Below, one piece after another: positions 8,657 through 16,946 of a DNA stretch of 51,751 nt (positions within the stretch are counted from its first letter, which is position 1; every line of letters begins with the position of its first letter). Position numbers and translations under genes: made by a program. Origin of the DNA: Armatimonadota bacterium (GTDB lineage: Bacteria > Armatimonadota > Fimbriimonadia > Fimbriimonadales > Fimbriimonadaceae); contig JAKOXK010000050.1 in the NCBI GenBank assembly GCA_029781035.1, positions 1 through 51,751 of the forward strand. Reading direction: 5' to 3'. The notes beneath the pieces were generated by a model that was not told the DNA's origin, ran no database searches, and saw only the letters and a program-made list of their open reading frames with translations.

Positions 8657-9480
8657 CCCGCCAACGGCTGAAACATGTGGTATCTGGCGACGGGCTCGCC
8701 GTCATCCATTTTGACCAACACATCACCCTCGCCTGGCCGCGATCCCGGTGGCGGACACCCCGCCGCCTCCCAATCCTCAAGCGTCTGGTTCCGGAGGACG
8801 CGGTGGGTGCTGTTGAGCCAGCCATCCATGAAGCACAACGTCATGGCCGTGTCAGCGGCGCTTGAGCGGACGATCCGGTCCTTGTACAGTTCGTGGGCCC
8901 GACTCTCCTTCGTCGCAAGGAACCGAGTTCCCATCATCACCCCACTTGCTCCCATCGCCATTGCATCACGAATAGCGGCACCCGAAGCAATGCCTCCTGT
9001 GGCCACAACAGGCACTCCGAGATCCTCGTTGACTACCGATTTGAGGAGTGACTCGAGCGGTTGTGTCGACTGCACGCGTCCTCCTGCTTCGATTCCCTGG
9101 CAAATGAGGAAGTCAGCGCCCTGTAGGGCCGCGCGGCGAGCCCCGAGTAGGTTGCCCACCTGCACTCCGCACACCTTGCCAGCAGCTTTGATCACAGGTA
9201 TCAGTTGGCCGGCGTCACCAAATGAAAAGGTGACAATCGGTACGTCAGAATCGAGCACAGAGCCCAAACACTGGGGTTCGAAGGCAAGCAGGAAGTTCAC
9301 GAAGAACAGGCCGCTCGTGAGGGCACGAGTCTTGGCGATCACTGCTGACGCGTCGGACTCAGACCAACCTGTGAGGGCCAGGCCGCCGATGGCTCCCGCG
9401 TTCGCGACAGACGCCACCAGCTCGGGGACAGCCGATCCTCCAATCGGTGCCTGCAAGACAGGGATCTGGGATCCGAACAT
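8515..9480 (-). CDS. Nitronate monooxygenase (2-nitropropane dioxygenase family)
   Basis: 321 residues forming a FMN-binding TIM barrel. It starts MFGSQIPVLQAPIGG, the family opening, followed by ANAGAIGGLAL, FFVNFLLAFEPQ, GADFLICQGIEAGGR and PVVATGGIASGAAI / GASGVMMGTRFL, the phosphate-binding GG and GTRF motifs. Such enzymes oxidise alkyl nitronates (for example propionate-3-nitronate) with FMN and O2. A GTG nine bases upstream (9489) is also in frame, but ATG 9480 matches the family start and stands seven bases after a TACAGT box that would overlap the GTG. Confidence 0.92.
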   Translation of the reverse strand: MFGSQIPVLQAPIGGSAVPELVASVANAGAIGGLALTGWSESDASAVIAKTRALTSGLFFVNFLLAFEPQCLGSVLDSDVPIVTFSFGDAGQLIPVIKAAGKVCGVQVGNLLGARRAALQGADFLICQGIEAGGRVQSTQPLESLLKSVVNEDLGVPVVATGGIASGAAIRDAMAMGASGVMMGTRFLATKESRAHELYKDRIVRSSAADTAMTLCFMDGWLNSTHRVLRNQTLEDWEAAGCPPPGSRPGEGDVLVKMDDGEPVARYHMFQPLAGYEGRVEELPMYCGTGCTDIHDVPSAGELVQRLWREARIHQPKPSSA

Positions 9481-9487
9481 GACGGCC

Positions 9488-9493
9488 ACTGTA
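9488..9493 (-). promoter_or_regulatory. -10 box, leaderless start at 9480
   Basis: TACAGT seven bases before ATG 9480. It overlaps the alternative GTG 9489 and so argues against that start. Confidence 0.5.
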
Positions 9494-9546
9494 CCTGGGG
9501 CTCTCTTGATGAAGGCCCCAATCTGCGCCGTGCCGACTCGCTACGG

Positions 9547-9552
9547 TAGGAT
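9547..9552 (+). promoter_or_regulatory. -10 box, leaderless GTG start at 9559
   Basis: TAGGAT followed by six bases and GTG 9559. It diverges from the monooxygenase promoter about 55 bases away. Confidence 0.55.
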
Positions 9553-9558
9553 GGCCGG

Positions 9559-10059
9559 GTGGACGTCCGCTCGGCCCTGAAGGAGCAGCACCACTCGAGT
9601 CTGGCCATGCTTCGCCAGTGCGTCGTGTTGTGCCCGGAAGACCTGTGGACCGCGGGAAGACACCCCCGCACCTACTGGCGGATCGCGTTCCACGCCACCT
9701 TTTTCACTCAGCTTTACCTGGGTCAAGACCAAGCCTCGTTTCAGACCTGGCCTGGGCGGCGGCCGGATTTGCAGCGGCTCTGGGAAGCCCCTGATGAGAT
9801 CGAACCCTATGAGATGCCCGAAGGCGTCCCGCCGTGCACACGGGGAGAGATCATCAATTACATCGATTTCGTGGACGGTCTCGTGGACTCCTGCTTGGAC
9901 TCGCTCGACCTCGACACTGACAAGAGTGGCTTCGCTTGGTATCCAAGGACACCAAAGCTCGCCCATCTGATACTGAATATCCGACACGTACAAGGACACG
10001 TCGGACAGCTCTCCGAACTCCTGATGGCGCGAGACATCGATATCGACTGGGTGAGCTGA
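9559..10059 (+). CDS. DinB-family protein
   Basis: 166 residues. Helix 2 carries RIAFHATFFTQLYLG and the last helix LILNIRHVQGHVGQLSELL, a full DinB His triad. The middle loop holds RRPDLQRLWEAPDEIEPYE, typical of the subgroup in which a long linker joins the helix pairs. The start is GTG; no in-frame ATG precedes it. Function is unknown beyond the metal-binding four-helix fold. Divergent from the nitronate monooxygenase gene. Confidence 0.88.
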   Translation: MDVRSALKEQHHSSLAMLRQCVVLCPEDLWTAGRHPRTYWRIAFHATFFTQLYLGQDQASFQTWPGRRPDLQRLWEAPDEIEPYEMPEGVPPCTRGEIINYIDFVDGLVDSCLDSLDLDTDKSGFAWYPRTPKLAHLILNIRHVQGHVGQLSELLMARDIDIDWVS

Positions 10060-10118
10060 GACCGAATCAATACTCACCGCAATCCGTGTTTCGGCCAGCC
10101 GTCAGCCGGCCGGTCACC

Positions 10119-10145
10119 GGTCCGCACGGTCCACACGGTCCACAC
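10119..10145. repeat. 9-bp tandem repeat, three units
   Basis: GGTCCGCAC, GGTCCACAC, GGTCCACAC in direct succession, flanked on both sides by GGTCAC. It lies in the 298-base gap between two convergent genes, which contains no other recognisable feature. Confidence 0.85.
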
Positions 10146-10357
10146 GGCATTGGTCACCGTCTGCATCGTCTTGGCAGCACCACTCAGCAAGGGTCGATCG
10201 TTGCCCCATGGAGAGATTCGGCGGCCCTGTTGCCCGCCACCGCCCCGCTCACAGCCGTAGGCTTCGACCCTCCGGCCCGGGGCAAAATCCTGATTGAACG
10301 CGCCTGAGTCAAACTCGAAACGGGCGACGGCTGAACGATGTGGCCCGCCTCCACCTG

Positions 10358-10639
10358 TCAGATTTCAAGTCGGATCGATACCCGATCACCTTCTTCCAGG
10401 CTCAGGACTTTGCGAATCTTCAGCTTGATCGGAACAATGTACTCCTCATTCTTCGGCCACAAGGAGGTCTCCCACTCGGTTTCGCCGATCCGAACGACCG
10501 CAGGGATCATCCCCCAACCATAGGTCACCGCCCTCTCGACCGCCTTGATCTCAGCCGACTCCTCAGGCGGGACGGTCACGAAGTGGTGCGGCGCCGGGCC
10601 CCTCCAGTACCAGATTTCGCCGGTGAACTTGATCGTCAT
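10358..10639 (-). CDS. DUF1905 protein
   Basis: 93 residues matching the DUF1905 beta-barrel: FTGEIWYWRGPAPHHFVTVP, then GWGMIPAVVRIGETEW, LWPKNEEYIVPIKLKIRK and the ending GDRVSIRLEI. The family is widespread and its molecular role is not established; members sometimes stand beside or fused to YdeI/OmpD-associated domains, not seen here. ATG 10639 has neither a clear ribosome-binding site nor the close -10 box used by its neighbours. Confidence 0.9.
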   Translation of the reverse strand: MTIKFTGEIWYWRGPAPHHFVTVPPEESAEIKAVERAVTYGWGMIPAVVRIGETEWETSLWPKNEEYIVPIKLKIRKVLSLEEGDRVSIRLEI

Positions 10640-10733
10640 GAGTCTTGTGTTGCCCGCCCGTTACGCCGCTGAGAATGCGGGACGCCCCCAGATCCAGATT
10701 CCCAGACACGCCGTGGCTGGGTTCCGATTATGA

Positions 10734-11759
10734 TCAAGTTCCCTTCAATGCGTCTCGAATGAGTGGGGAATCCATGAACTCTAGCGCTTCGTCTCGGATC
10801 CTCACGGCTGTGTCCCAGTCATGAGTCATCGCAACAGCTCTCAGAAACTCGGCAATGCGGCTCGCGTTGCTCTCCGTAATGACGCTCTGCATCTCATCCC
10901 CGAGGTCACTCAGCATGTTCATGAGTTCGTGCTCGCTCTTGATCCTAGCGAGCTTCTGGGAAGGGTCTCCCATGGCGTCTCGGGCCCATGACAAGTCGCC
11001 ACTTGCCAACACTCGCTTGAGATCGATATGCGGTTCCTTGACTCCGTGTTCCAATCCCTCGTAGAACAGTTTTTTCGCCGACGCGAGGTCATCGAGGGCA
11101 AAGCTGATGGACAGGGCCTCGGCCAACTGCAAGGCGCTCTGGGGATCCTTCCGATAAGCGTCGATTGCCTCGTCCCGGGTGGCAACAAGCTCGGCCCGAG
11201 CCGGCGGGTAGACCCGCGAGAGACTGATCCAGTCAGCCAGCGCAAACGAGAGCCTCACCCCATACTGCCCGACGCCAAACTCAAGAGCGTTCCGGTGATA
11301 CCAAAGGTGTCGCTCAAGCGCCTCTGCGTACCTGCCTTCAGCAGCGAACACTTTTGCGTCTGTCAGTGCCCTGTCGACATCTTCCGCCGTGTATTCCTCT
11401 CCAAAGAACAAGGTGTGACCGTCCGGCGTGCGGACTGCAAACTCTCGCATGCCCCACGCACACTCGGCGGGAGTCGAAAGCGGCCGAGCTCCCGATGCGA
11501 CCACCTCTGCATAAAGTCGCTCAATGTCTTTGACGAAGATGTAAGCAAAGAACGCTTGGTCGCCCAGCTGATCAGCCGATAGAGCTTCACTACATTCCCG
11601 AAGAATCAGCTTGACTCCGTCCCGATACAGGAAGCTCCATCCCTCCGCTTGAAAGTCGCGGGCCTCAGAAAACCCGAGACACCTCACGTAGAACTCTCGG
11701 GACGCCCGCACGTCCTGGACGGCGAGCAGGTGTCTGGATGTATGCAGTTCGGCTCGCAC
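10734..11759 (-). CDS. VOC-family domain fused to a helical repeat domain
   Basis: 341 residues. Residues 1-125 are a vicinal-oxygen-chelate (glyoxalase/bleomycin-resistance) domain: HLLAVQDVRASREFYVRCLGF, AYIFVKDIERLY and FAVRTPDGHTLFFGEEY, with His and Glu in the usual metal-ligand places. Residues about 130-341 are all-helical with TPR-like periodicity (KVFAAEGRYAEALERHLWYH, ALSISFALDDLASAKKLFYEGLEHG). The fusion is unusual; the helical half may bind a partner. Translation starts at GTG 11759, six bases after a TAGGCT box, divergent from the DinB gene at 11916. Confidence 0.85.
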   Translation of the reverse strand: MRAELHTSRHLLAVQDVRASREFYVRCLGFSEARDFQAEGWSFLYRDGVKLILRECSEALSADQLGDQAFFAYIFVKDIERLYAEVVASGARPLSTPAECAWGMREFAVRTPDGHTLFFGEEYTAEDVDRALTDAKVFAAEGRYAEALERHLWYHRNALEFGVGQYGVRLSFALADWISLSRVYPPARAELVATRDEAIDAYRKDPQSALQLAEALSISFALDDLASAKKLFYEGLEHGVKEPHIDLKRVLASGDLSWARDAMGDPSQKLARIKSEHELMNMLSDLGDEMQSVITESNASRIAEFLRAVAMTHDWDTAVRIRDEALEFMDSPLIRDALKGT

Positions 11760-11765
11760 GGTTCA

Positions 11766-11771
11766 AGCCTA
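11766..11771 (-). promoter_or_regulatory. -10 box, leaderless GTG start at 11759
   Basis: TAGGCT, six-base spacer, then GTG 11759 on the minus strand. Confidence 0.55.
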
Positions 11772-11902
11772 GCACAGCCCCTGTTGTGGGCTCTGACATC
11801 CAAGGGCTCGTCCGTGCGACCACTGACCTCAGTCCGGATCCGAGAGAACGTCGCCCCTCGTTGAGACACGACAACCGCTTGCCTGTTCTCTGGTAAATAG
11901 TG

Positions 11903-11908
11903 TAATCT
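11903..11908 (+). promoter_or_regulatory. -10 box, leaderless start at 11916
   Basis: TAATCT, seven-base spacer, then ATG 11916. Confidence 0.5.
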
Positions 11909-11915
11909 TGTCTAC

Positions 11916-12416
11916 ATGACACCGATAGACGCCCTGCTTGAGTCCTGGACCCGCCAGTGCAAGATTCTCGACAACCTGACACTGATCCTGACGCCGGAAC
12001 TCCTCAACGCCAAACCCTCCGAAGACGGATGGACGGTCGCCTTCCACTTGGCCCACGTCCATGGGACGCGCCGCTATTGGCACATGAACGCCAATGGGCT
12101 CGATCAGCCCGTCGGACCCAGTCTCTACACGTTCAAGGAAGGCGAAGACCCAATTCCATCTCACGACCTTGCTGAGATACGTGCCCGATTGGCCGAAAGC
12201 GAAGCGCTGGTGCGCCAATGGGTGTCCGAGCGGATCGAGGCAGGCGCCCAGCAAGTCGGCAACTACGACCACCCGGTGCTGTACCTTCAGCACATGGTAT
12301 GGCACGAGGGCTGGCACTTCGCTCTGCTCATGCTGGCGCTGCGTCTGGCCGGAAATGAGCCGACCGAGGAGTGGGAATGCGCCCATGTTTGGGATCTCTG
12401 GCGGCGACCTGACTAG
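11916..12416 (+). CDS. DinB-family protein
   Basis: 166 residues. Helix 2 has VAFHLAHVHGTRRYW and the last helix YLQHMVWHEGWHFALLMLAL, so the metal triad is intact although GQ is replaced by HF. The opening ALLESWTRQCKILDNL and the wide spacing between ligands are typical of the superfamily. Function unknown. It probably has its own leaderless mRNA and is followed by a candidate hairpin before the alpha-galactosidase gene. Confidence 0.88.
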   Translation: MTPIDALLESWTRQCKILDNLTLILTPELLNAKPSEDGWTVAFHLAHVHGTRRYWHMNANGLDQPVGPSLYTFKEGEDPIPSHDLAEIRARLAESEALVRQWVSERIEAGAQQVGNYDHPVLYLQHMVWHEGWHFALLMLALRLAGNEPTEEWECAHVWDLWRRPD

Positions 12417-12418
12417 CG

Positions 12419-12453
12419 AGGGGCCCATTCTGGGAGGTGGGCAGCGGGCCCCT
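12419..12453 (+). terminator. Candidate hairpin after the DinB gene
   Basis: AGGGGCCC (12419-12426) pairs with GGGCCCCT (12446-12453) across a 19-base loop. There is no T tract, so termination is uncertain; the right arm ends just before the -10 box of the next gene. Confidence 0.4.
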
Positions 12454-12455
12454 TG

Positions 12456-12461
12456 TATGAT
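12456..12461 (+). promoter_or_regulatory. -10 box, leaderless start at 12468
   Basis: TATGAT, six-base spacer, ATG 12468. An in-frame TTG at 12453 lies upstream of the box and so cannot be the start of this transcript. Confidence 0.55.
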
Positions 12462-12467
12462 CAGCCT

Positions 12468-14468
12468 ATGGGTCAGACCCGGATGATCAAGGCGATCTGG
12501 AGTTGCGGTGTCCTCTTCGTGGCGATCGCCGCGCATGGGGCCGGTTCAGGTGATCTCGAGCGTCAGGCCCTAACTCGGTGGGTCGCGACACACTTGCATG
12601 GCGCCCATCTCGTCCCACCCTTTTCATTTAAGCTGGGCGGGAGGCCTTCTTCAGCCGTCTTGCAGGCCTCACGCATCAAGCAGACATGGCAGAAACTCGA
12701 CCGTAACCGAACCCAAATCAACACGATCTGGACGGCTGACAAGGCGGGACTGGAAATCCGGGTGGAAGCCACGGAATACCGCGACGTCCCATCGGTGGAC
12801 TGGACGGTCCATCTCAAGAACACGAGCGCCACGGACTCTCCCATCCTCGAGGATGTTCAAGCGCTCGATGCCGTCTTTGAAGAGAGGTCGGCAGCACCGT
12901 TCGTCCTTCACCACTCTCTGGGTGACAGCAACAGCGGCGACAGTTTCCGTCCGCTCAGCGAGACTCTGGAGCCAGACCGCAAGTTCGTCTTGGCGCCCGT
13001 TGGCGGACGCTCCTCGGACGGAAACTTGCCTTTCTTCAACCTTCAAGGCGTAGACGGTGGAACTGCCATTGCCGTTGAGTGGAGCGGCCAGTGGTCGACA
13101 GGTTTCAATCAAACGAGTCCAACGAAAGCGCACGTGACGGCAGGGATGGAGCTGACGCATTTGACCCTGCATCCCGGCGAGGAGATTCGGACGCCAAAGA
13201 TCCTGATCGTTTTTTGGCACGGCCAAGACCCCCAGCGAGGCAATCAGTTCCTCCGGAAAACGCTCCTGGCGCATTACAGTCCACGACGCAACGGCCAGAT
13301 CGTCTTCGCGCCACTCTGCGGAACGGTCCTTGAAGCTGATCCGGACGGCACCTACGAACGGGCCCATGTCCGCGTGATGAAGCCCCATGCTGAACGAGGC
13401 CTCGAAGTCTTTTGGTCTGACATGGACCCACAACAGTGGTACCCCGGTGGCTTTCCGAGTGGAACCGGGAATTGGCAAGTGGACACTGCCAAGTATCCAC
13501 GCGGACTGAAGCCAGTCGGCGACGCAGCCAGGTCGGCAGGCTTAGGGTATTTGCTTTGGTTTGAGCCCGAGCGTGTCGCGCCCGGAACGGAGATTGCCCG
13601 CGATCACCCGGAGTGGGTCTTGGGCGGATCCAACGGTGGCTTGTTCTGGCTCGGGAATCCCAAAGCGCGGCAATGGATCACGCAACGTGTCGAGGAACAG
13701 ATCAAGTCGGCCGGACTGTCTTGGGTGCGTTGGGACTTCAACATCCAACCTTTGGGCTATTGGCGTGGTGCGGACGCTCCCGACCGCCAGGGCATTTCCG
13801 AGATCCGCCACATTGAGGGGCTCTATGCCTTCTGGGATGAGTTGGAGCGAAAGTATCCCGGACTCCTCATCGACGTTTGCGCAAGCGGCGGGCGACGCCT
13901 TGATATCGAGACGCTTTCGCGAGGACTCCCACTCTGGCACAGCGACCTTCAGTGCGACGGGCCGCACTTCGAGGCCGACCAACTTCAGAATGCCGGGCTC
14001 TACCAGTGGCTGCCGCTGCACGCGTGCGGGCTCTTTGCATTGGAGCCTTCGTACGCCTTCCGCAGCGCCTTTACGACGGGTAACGTCTTTGCCTTGGCCG
14101 CCGACTCGCCCGCTAATGAGCAAGGTGTCAGGAAGAGCGTTGAGCTACAGAAGCGGCTGAGGCCCTTTGTCTTGGGAGACTTCTACGAGACTCTTCCTCA
14201 CAGCGCGGATATTGGTGCCTGGTTCGCCTATCAGTTTCACCGCACTGACCTTGATTCCGGATACCTGATCGCGTTTCGTCGCGCGAAGTGCGAGGAGACG
14301 ACGAAGGTGGTATCGATCCACTGGATCGTACCCAGCCACCGATATGATGTCGAGTTCGTCGACACGGGCATCCACAAGAAGTTGACCGGGAAGGAACTGG
14401 CTCACATCGCCGTTTCGGTCACAACGGCTCCCGGTTCCGAGATTGTCATTTACCGTCGTGCACCATAA
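12468..14468 (+). CDS. Secreted alpha-galactosidase-like enzyme (GH36)
   Basis: 666 residues. Signal peptide (IKAIWSCGVLFVAIAAHG), an N-terminal beta-sandwich, a (beta/alpha)8 barrel from about residue 270 and a C-terminal beta domain. GH36 signatures: EVFWSDMDPQQWYP, YLLWFEPERV, WVRWDFN (nucleophile Asp) and LPLWHSDLQCD (acid/base Asp). The family retains configuration and removes alpha-galactose from oligosaccharides such as raffinose or from glycans. ATG 12468 is set by the promoter; ATG 12483 (MIKAIW) would also give a good signal peptide. No sugar transporter or regulator lies beside it. Confidence 0.92.
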   Translation: MGQTRMIKAIWSCGVLFVAIAAHGAGSGDLERQALTRWVATHLHGAHLVPPFSFKLGGRPSSAVLQASRIKQTWQKLDRNRTQINTIWTADKAGLEIRVEATEYRDVPSVDWTVHLKNTSATDSPILEDVQALDAVFEERSAAPFVLHHSLGDSNSGDSFRPLSETLEPDRKFVLAPVGGRSSDGNLPFFNLQGVDGGTAIAVEWSGQWSTGFNQTSPTKAHVTAGMELTHLTLHPGEEIRTPKILIVFWHGQDPQRGNQFLRKTLLAHYSPRRNGQIVFAPLCGTVLEADPDGTYERAHVRVMKPHAERGLEVFWSDMDPQQWYPGGFPSGTGNWQVDTAKYPRGLKPVGDAARSAGLGYLLWFEPERVAPGTEIARDHPEWVLGGSNGGLFWLGNPKARQWITQRVEEQIKSAGLSWVRWDFNIQPLGYWRGADAPDRQGISEIRHIEGLYAFWDELERKYPGLLIDVCASGGRRLDIETLSRGLPLWHSDLQCDGPHFEADQLQNAGLYQWLPLHACGLFALEPSYAFRSAFTTGNVFALAADSPANEQGVRKSVELQKRLRPFVLGDFYETLPHSADIGAWFAYQFHRTDLDSGYLIAFRRAKCEETTKVVSIHWIVPSHRYDVEFVDTGIHKKLTGKELAHIAVSVTTAPGSEIVIYRRAP

Positions 14469-14574
14469 GACGGCACTTGCGTTCCAAGATGCCGACCCTC
14501 CCGTCTCCAGACTGTGTGGGTCGCAAAACAGTCTCCCGACACAGCTTCCCTGCCTTCTCGCTCGAACAGGCAAC

Positions 14575-14580
14575 CACGAT
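14575..14580 (+). promoter_or_regulatory. -10 box, probable leaderless start at 14587
   Basis: CACGAT, six-base spacer, then ATG 14587. It is a weaker box because of the initial C. Confidence 0.4.
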
Positions 14581-14586
14581 TGAGCC

Positions 14587-15111
14587 ATGATGGATGGATC
14601 TATGTTCGAAGCCCAACTCAAGATGCTCGATCTCTGCTACTTCGAAGTGACAGAAGCCTTCAAAGGTCTGTCAGACGAGAACGTTTGGAGGCGTCCGGCA
14701 CCGAGGCTCCTGTCTGTGGGTGAACTGGCCGGACACGTCGCGTATTGGGAAGCGGTCCGGTTCTGCGGCGAGTCACCCGACGGCGGCTCGTCACGCGACC
14801 TTTCCGACTGCAAACTGAAGAGCCCGCTCCTTGCGGACGGGTTCGGCTATTACACGGAGACCCTCGGGACGCTGCCCTCAGGAGAGCACCTCAAGATGAA
14901 GGCCCAAGAGGTCCTCGAAGAGCTCCAGCGAATCCACAGTGAGGCGATGGCTTGTCTCAAGGCTTTCGACCCTGGTGAGGAAAACAAACCCCCACACTGG
15001 CACTCAGACTACGGCGATCTGCTGAACTACGTTGCCTTCCACATCGCCTACCATACGGGACAGATGTACTCCGTCCGCCACTTGCTCGGCGAATCGACAC
15101 CAGACAATTGA
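14587..15111 (+). CDS. DinB-family protein
   Basis: 174 residues with SVGELAGHVAYWEAVRF in helix 2 and LNYVAFHIAYHTGQMYSVRHLLG in the last helix, the canonical H-x3-H-x-GQ ending of DinB proteins with all three ligands. The family position is secure, the substrate unknown. Start ATG 14587 (MMDGSMFEAQ); later in-frame ATGs at 14590 and 14602 cannot be excluded. The gene runs towards a decayed trmO fragment. Confidence 0.9.
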   Translation: MMDGSMFEAQLKMLDLCYFEVTEAFKGLSDENVWRRPAPRLLSVGELAGHVAYWEAVRFCGESPDGGSSRDLSDCKLKSPLLADGFGYYTETLGTLPSGEHLKMKAQEVLEELQRIHSEAMACLKAFDPGEENKPPHWHSDYGDLLNYVAFHIAYHTGQMYSVRHLLGESTPDN

Positions 15112-15139
15112 GCCGCTTCTCTCCATGATGCCCTCATAG

Positions 15140-15346
15140 ACGCCATGTCGCCGACCTCAATGGATCGACCGAGTCGGGTTGACAAAGGTGGCGCTGCTCG
15201 GAATCGTTGGAACTCCGATTCGAGTGAAGGGCCTCGACAAGATCGGTGGTTCGCCGGTCGTCGACATCTTTCCCTGGACGCCGCCGATGACGGAGCCCCG
15301 TGGCGAAGTCGTCGTCCAAGAACAGGTCTACAAGCTCGTCTACTGA
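15140..15346 (+). pseudogene. Remnant of a TrmO/TsaA-family tRNA methyltransferase gene
   Basis: The frame between an upstream TAG (15137-15139) and TGA (15344-15346) encodes VGLTKVALLGIVG, IRVKGLDKIGGSPVVDIFPW and a short tail ending QVYKLVY. This matches the C-terminal half of TsaA/TrmO domains (pattern 'IGLT-V-LL----LRVRGLD--DGTPVLDIKPY'), which methylate t6A37 of tRNA with SAM. The N-terminal half with the SAM-binding barrel is missing and no start codon with a ribosome-binding site is present, so I read it as a degraded gene. It occupies the gap between a DinB gene and the arsR operon. Confidence 0.65.
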
Positions 15347-15507
15347 CCTTGGTCTCTTTCGAGTCCACGTAAGGTTGTGCGGGCAAGCGGAGCGGGCAGC
15401 CGCTGTCTCTTGGCGTTCACAACCGTGATGTTCCCGTCCCGCCACGGACTTTCTTCCTGCCGCTCCTCGAATCGCTAGTCATGAACCAGACCCAGGGCCT
15501 TAATTGG

Positions 15508-15523
15508 CTATTTGGCAAAATAG
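15508..15523. promoter_or_regulatory. Palindromic operator for the ArsR-type regulator
   Basis: CTATTT-GGCA-AAATAG, a perfect 6-bp dyad eight bases before ATG 15531, in an AT-rich patch that contrasts with its GC-rich surroundings. Its place fits autorepression by the ArsR-family protein encoded next. Confidence 0.6.
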
Positions 15524-15530
15524 AAGAACA

Positions 15531-15854
15531 ATGGTAAGGCGAGACGATATGCGGTACAGGCTGAGAGCTAGCGTGATCAAAGCGATGGCCCATCCTAGCC
15601 GCCTCCAGATGCTCGAAGCCCTCGAAGCTGGCGAACTCTGCGTCTGTGAATTGCAGCGTATCGTTGGTTCGGACATCTCGACTGTCTCCAAACACCTTTC
15701 CGTCATGAAGGCGGCGGGGCTCGTCGAAGACGAAAAGCGCGGGCTTCAAGTTTTCTACAGACTGCGAGTTCCTTGTGTCCTGGGCTTTCTCGAGTGCGTG
15801 GAGGCAGTCCTTGAGAGCCGGACAGCGTCAGGGGAAGTGGCATGCTTGGTTTGA
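15531..15854 (+). CDS. ArsR/SmtB-family metalloid-responsive repressor
   Basis: 107 residues, winged helix. VIKAMAHPSRLQMLEAL is the family opening; GELCVCELQ carries the Cys-Val-Cys pair that in ArsR proteins binds As(III)/Sb(III) in the helix before the recognition helix; IVGSDISTVSKHLSVMKAAGLV is the helix-turn-helix and VFYRLRV the wing. Such repressors leave DNA on metalloid binding. ATG 15531 lies close to the palindrome; ATG 15549, preceded by AAGGCGAG, is an equally possible start. It is the first gene of a five-gene operon with a permease and redox proteins. Confidence 0.92.
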   Translation: MVRRDDMRYRLRASVIKAMAHPSRLQMLEALEAGELCVCELQRIVGSDISTVSKHLSVMKAAGLVEDEKRGLQVFYRLRVPCVLGFLECVEAVLESRTASGEVACLV

Positions 15855-15873
15855 GCGCGCTTGACTGGAGTCA

Positions 15874-16941
15874 ATGATGTCGGCGACCGGTGCCCGGCAC
15901 ATCAGTCGGTGGACAGGTGCTTGGACGTGGGCTCTGGGTCTTCTCGGGCTCGTCGCTTGGCAGCAAGCGTACGCACAACTCCTCGCAATTGCCCACTGGT
16001 TGACCACTTCTGCCTTAAGGCTTAAGGCAGGAACACGCTTGGCCTCAGCGGTCGAGTTCTTCCTCTACGAGGCTCCCAAGGTGCTGATGCTCCTGGTGCT
16101 GGTGGTCTTCGGTGTTGGTGTGCTCCGCACCTTTTTCACGCCGGAACGCACGCGCCAGATCCTCGCAGGCAAGAGGGAGTCGACCGGGAACGTCCTGGCC
16201 GCCGCCCTCGGAATCGTAACGCCGTTCTGTTCCTGTTCCGCGGTGCCGCTCTTCATTGGCTTTCTCAAGAGCGGAGTTCCACTCGGCGTCACGTTCTCCT
16301 TCCTGATCGCAGCACCTATGGTGAACGAGGTGGCGCTCGTCCTTCTTTACGGTCTTTTTGGCGTTCAAGTCGCGATGATCTATGTGAGTTCGGGGCTCAC
16401 TGTCGCAGTCTGCGCCGGCTGGGTGATCGGTCGCCTCAAGATGGAACGCCACGTCGAGTCTTGGGTCTACGAAGTCGAGGTTGGTGACGCGCCAGAAGAA
16501 CACCCGTCATGGGCGGACCGGCTCACGGCCGGACGCAGGGCCGTCCCCGAGATCGTCGGCAAAGTTTGGATGTACGTGATCGCCGGTATCGCGGTCGGGG
16601 CCGGTATTCACGGCTACGTGCCGACCGGCCTCATGGCGCGGTACCTGGGAGCGCACGAGTGGTGGTCAGTTCCCGTGGCTGTCTTGATAGGAGTACCGAT
16701 GTACTCGAACGCGGCCGGGATCGTGCCGATCGTGCAAGCCCTGCTCGGCAAGGGTGCGGCACTGGGGTCTGCGCTTGCCTTCATGATGTCGGTGATCGCC
16801 CTCTCGCTGCCGGAGATCGTGATCCTGCGCAGAGTACTGCGGCCTCGCCTCATTGGAGTTTTCGTCGGTGTCGTGGCTGTCGGCGTTACCGCCGTCGGTT
16901 ACTTATTCAACGCGATCCTGCCCGCTACAGGAGGAAGATAG
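15874..16941 (+). CDS. UPF0718/ArsP-type permease
   Basis: 355 residues, about 8-10 membrane helices. The signature TPFCSCSAVPLFIGF followed by GVPLGVTFSFLIAAPMVNEVAL belongs to the YraQ/UPF0718 permeases, which include ArsP (efflux of trivalent organoarsenicals) and related metal exporters. A second half-repeat has PMYSNAAGIVPIVQAL and MMSVIALSLPEIVILRRVL. GGAG lies a few bases before ATG 15874 (ATG 15877 also possible). The substrate is inferred as a metalloid from the adjacent CVC-type regulator. The small thioredoxin gene follows five bases after the stop codon. Confidence 0.9.
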   Translation: MMSATGARHISRWTGAWTWALGLLGLVAWQQAYAQLLAIAHWLTTSALRLKAGTRLASAVEFFLYEAPKVLMLLVLVVFGVGVLRTFFTPERTRQILAGKRESTGNVLAAALGIVTPFCSCSAVPLFIGFLKSGVPLGVTFSFLIAAPMVNEVALVLLYGLFGVQVAMIYVSSGLTVAVCAGWVIGRLKMERHVESWVYEVEVGDAPEEHPSWADRLTAGRRAVPEIVGKVWMYVIAGIAVGAGIHGYVPTGLMARYLGAHEWWSVPVAVLIGVPMYSNAAGIVPIVQALLGKGAALGSALAFMMSVIALSLPEIVILRRVLRPRLIGVFVGVVAVGVTAVGYLFNAILPATGGR

Positions 16942-16946
16942 GAATC

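Noticed and set aside
16509-16946. N-terminal extension of the small thioredoxin
   Set aside because: It lies entirely within the permease gene in another frame; ATG 16947 has a strong ribosome-binding site.
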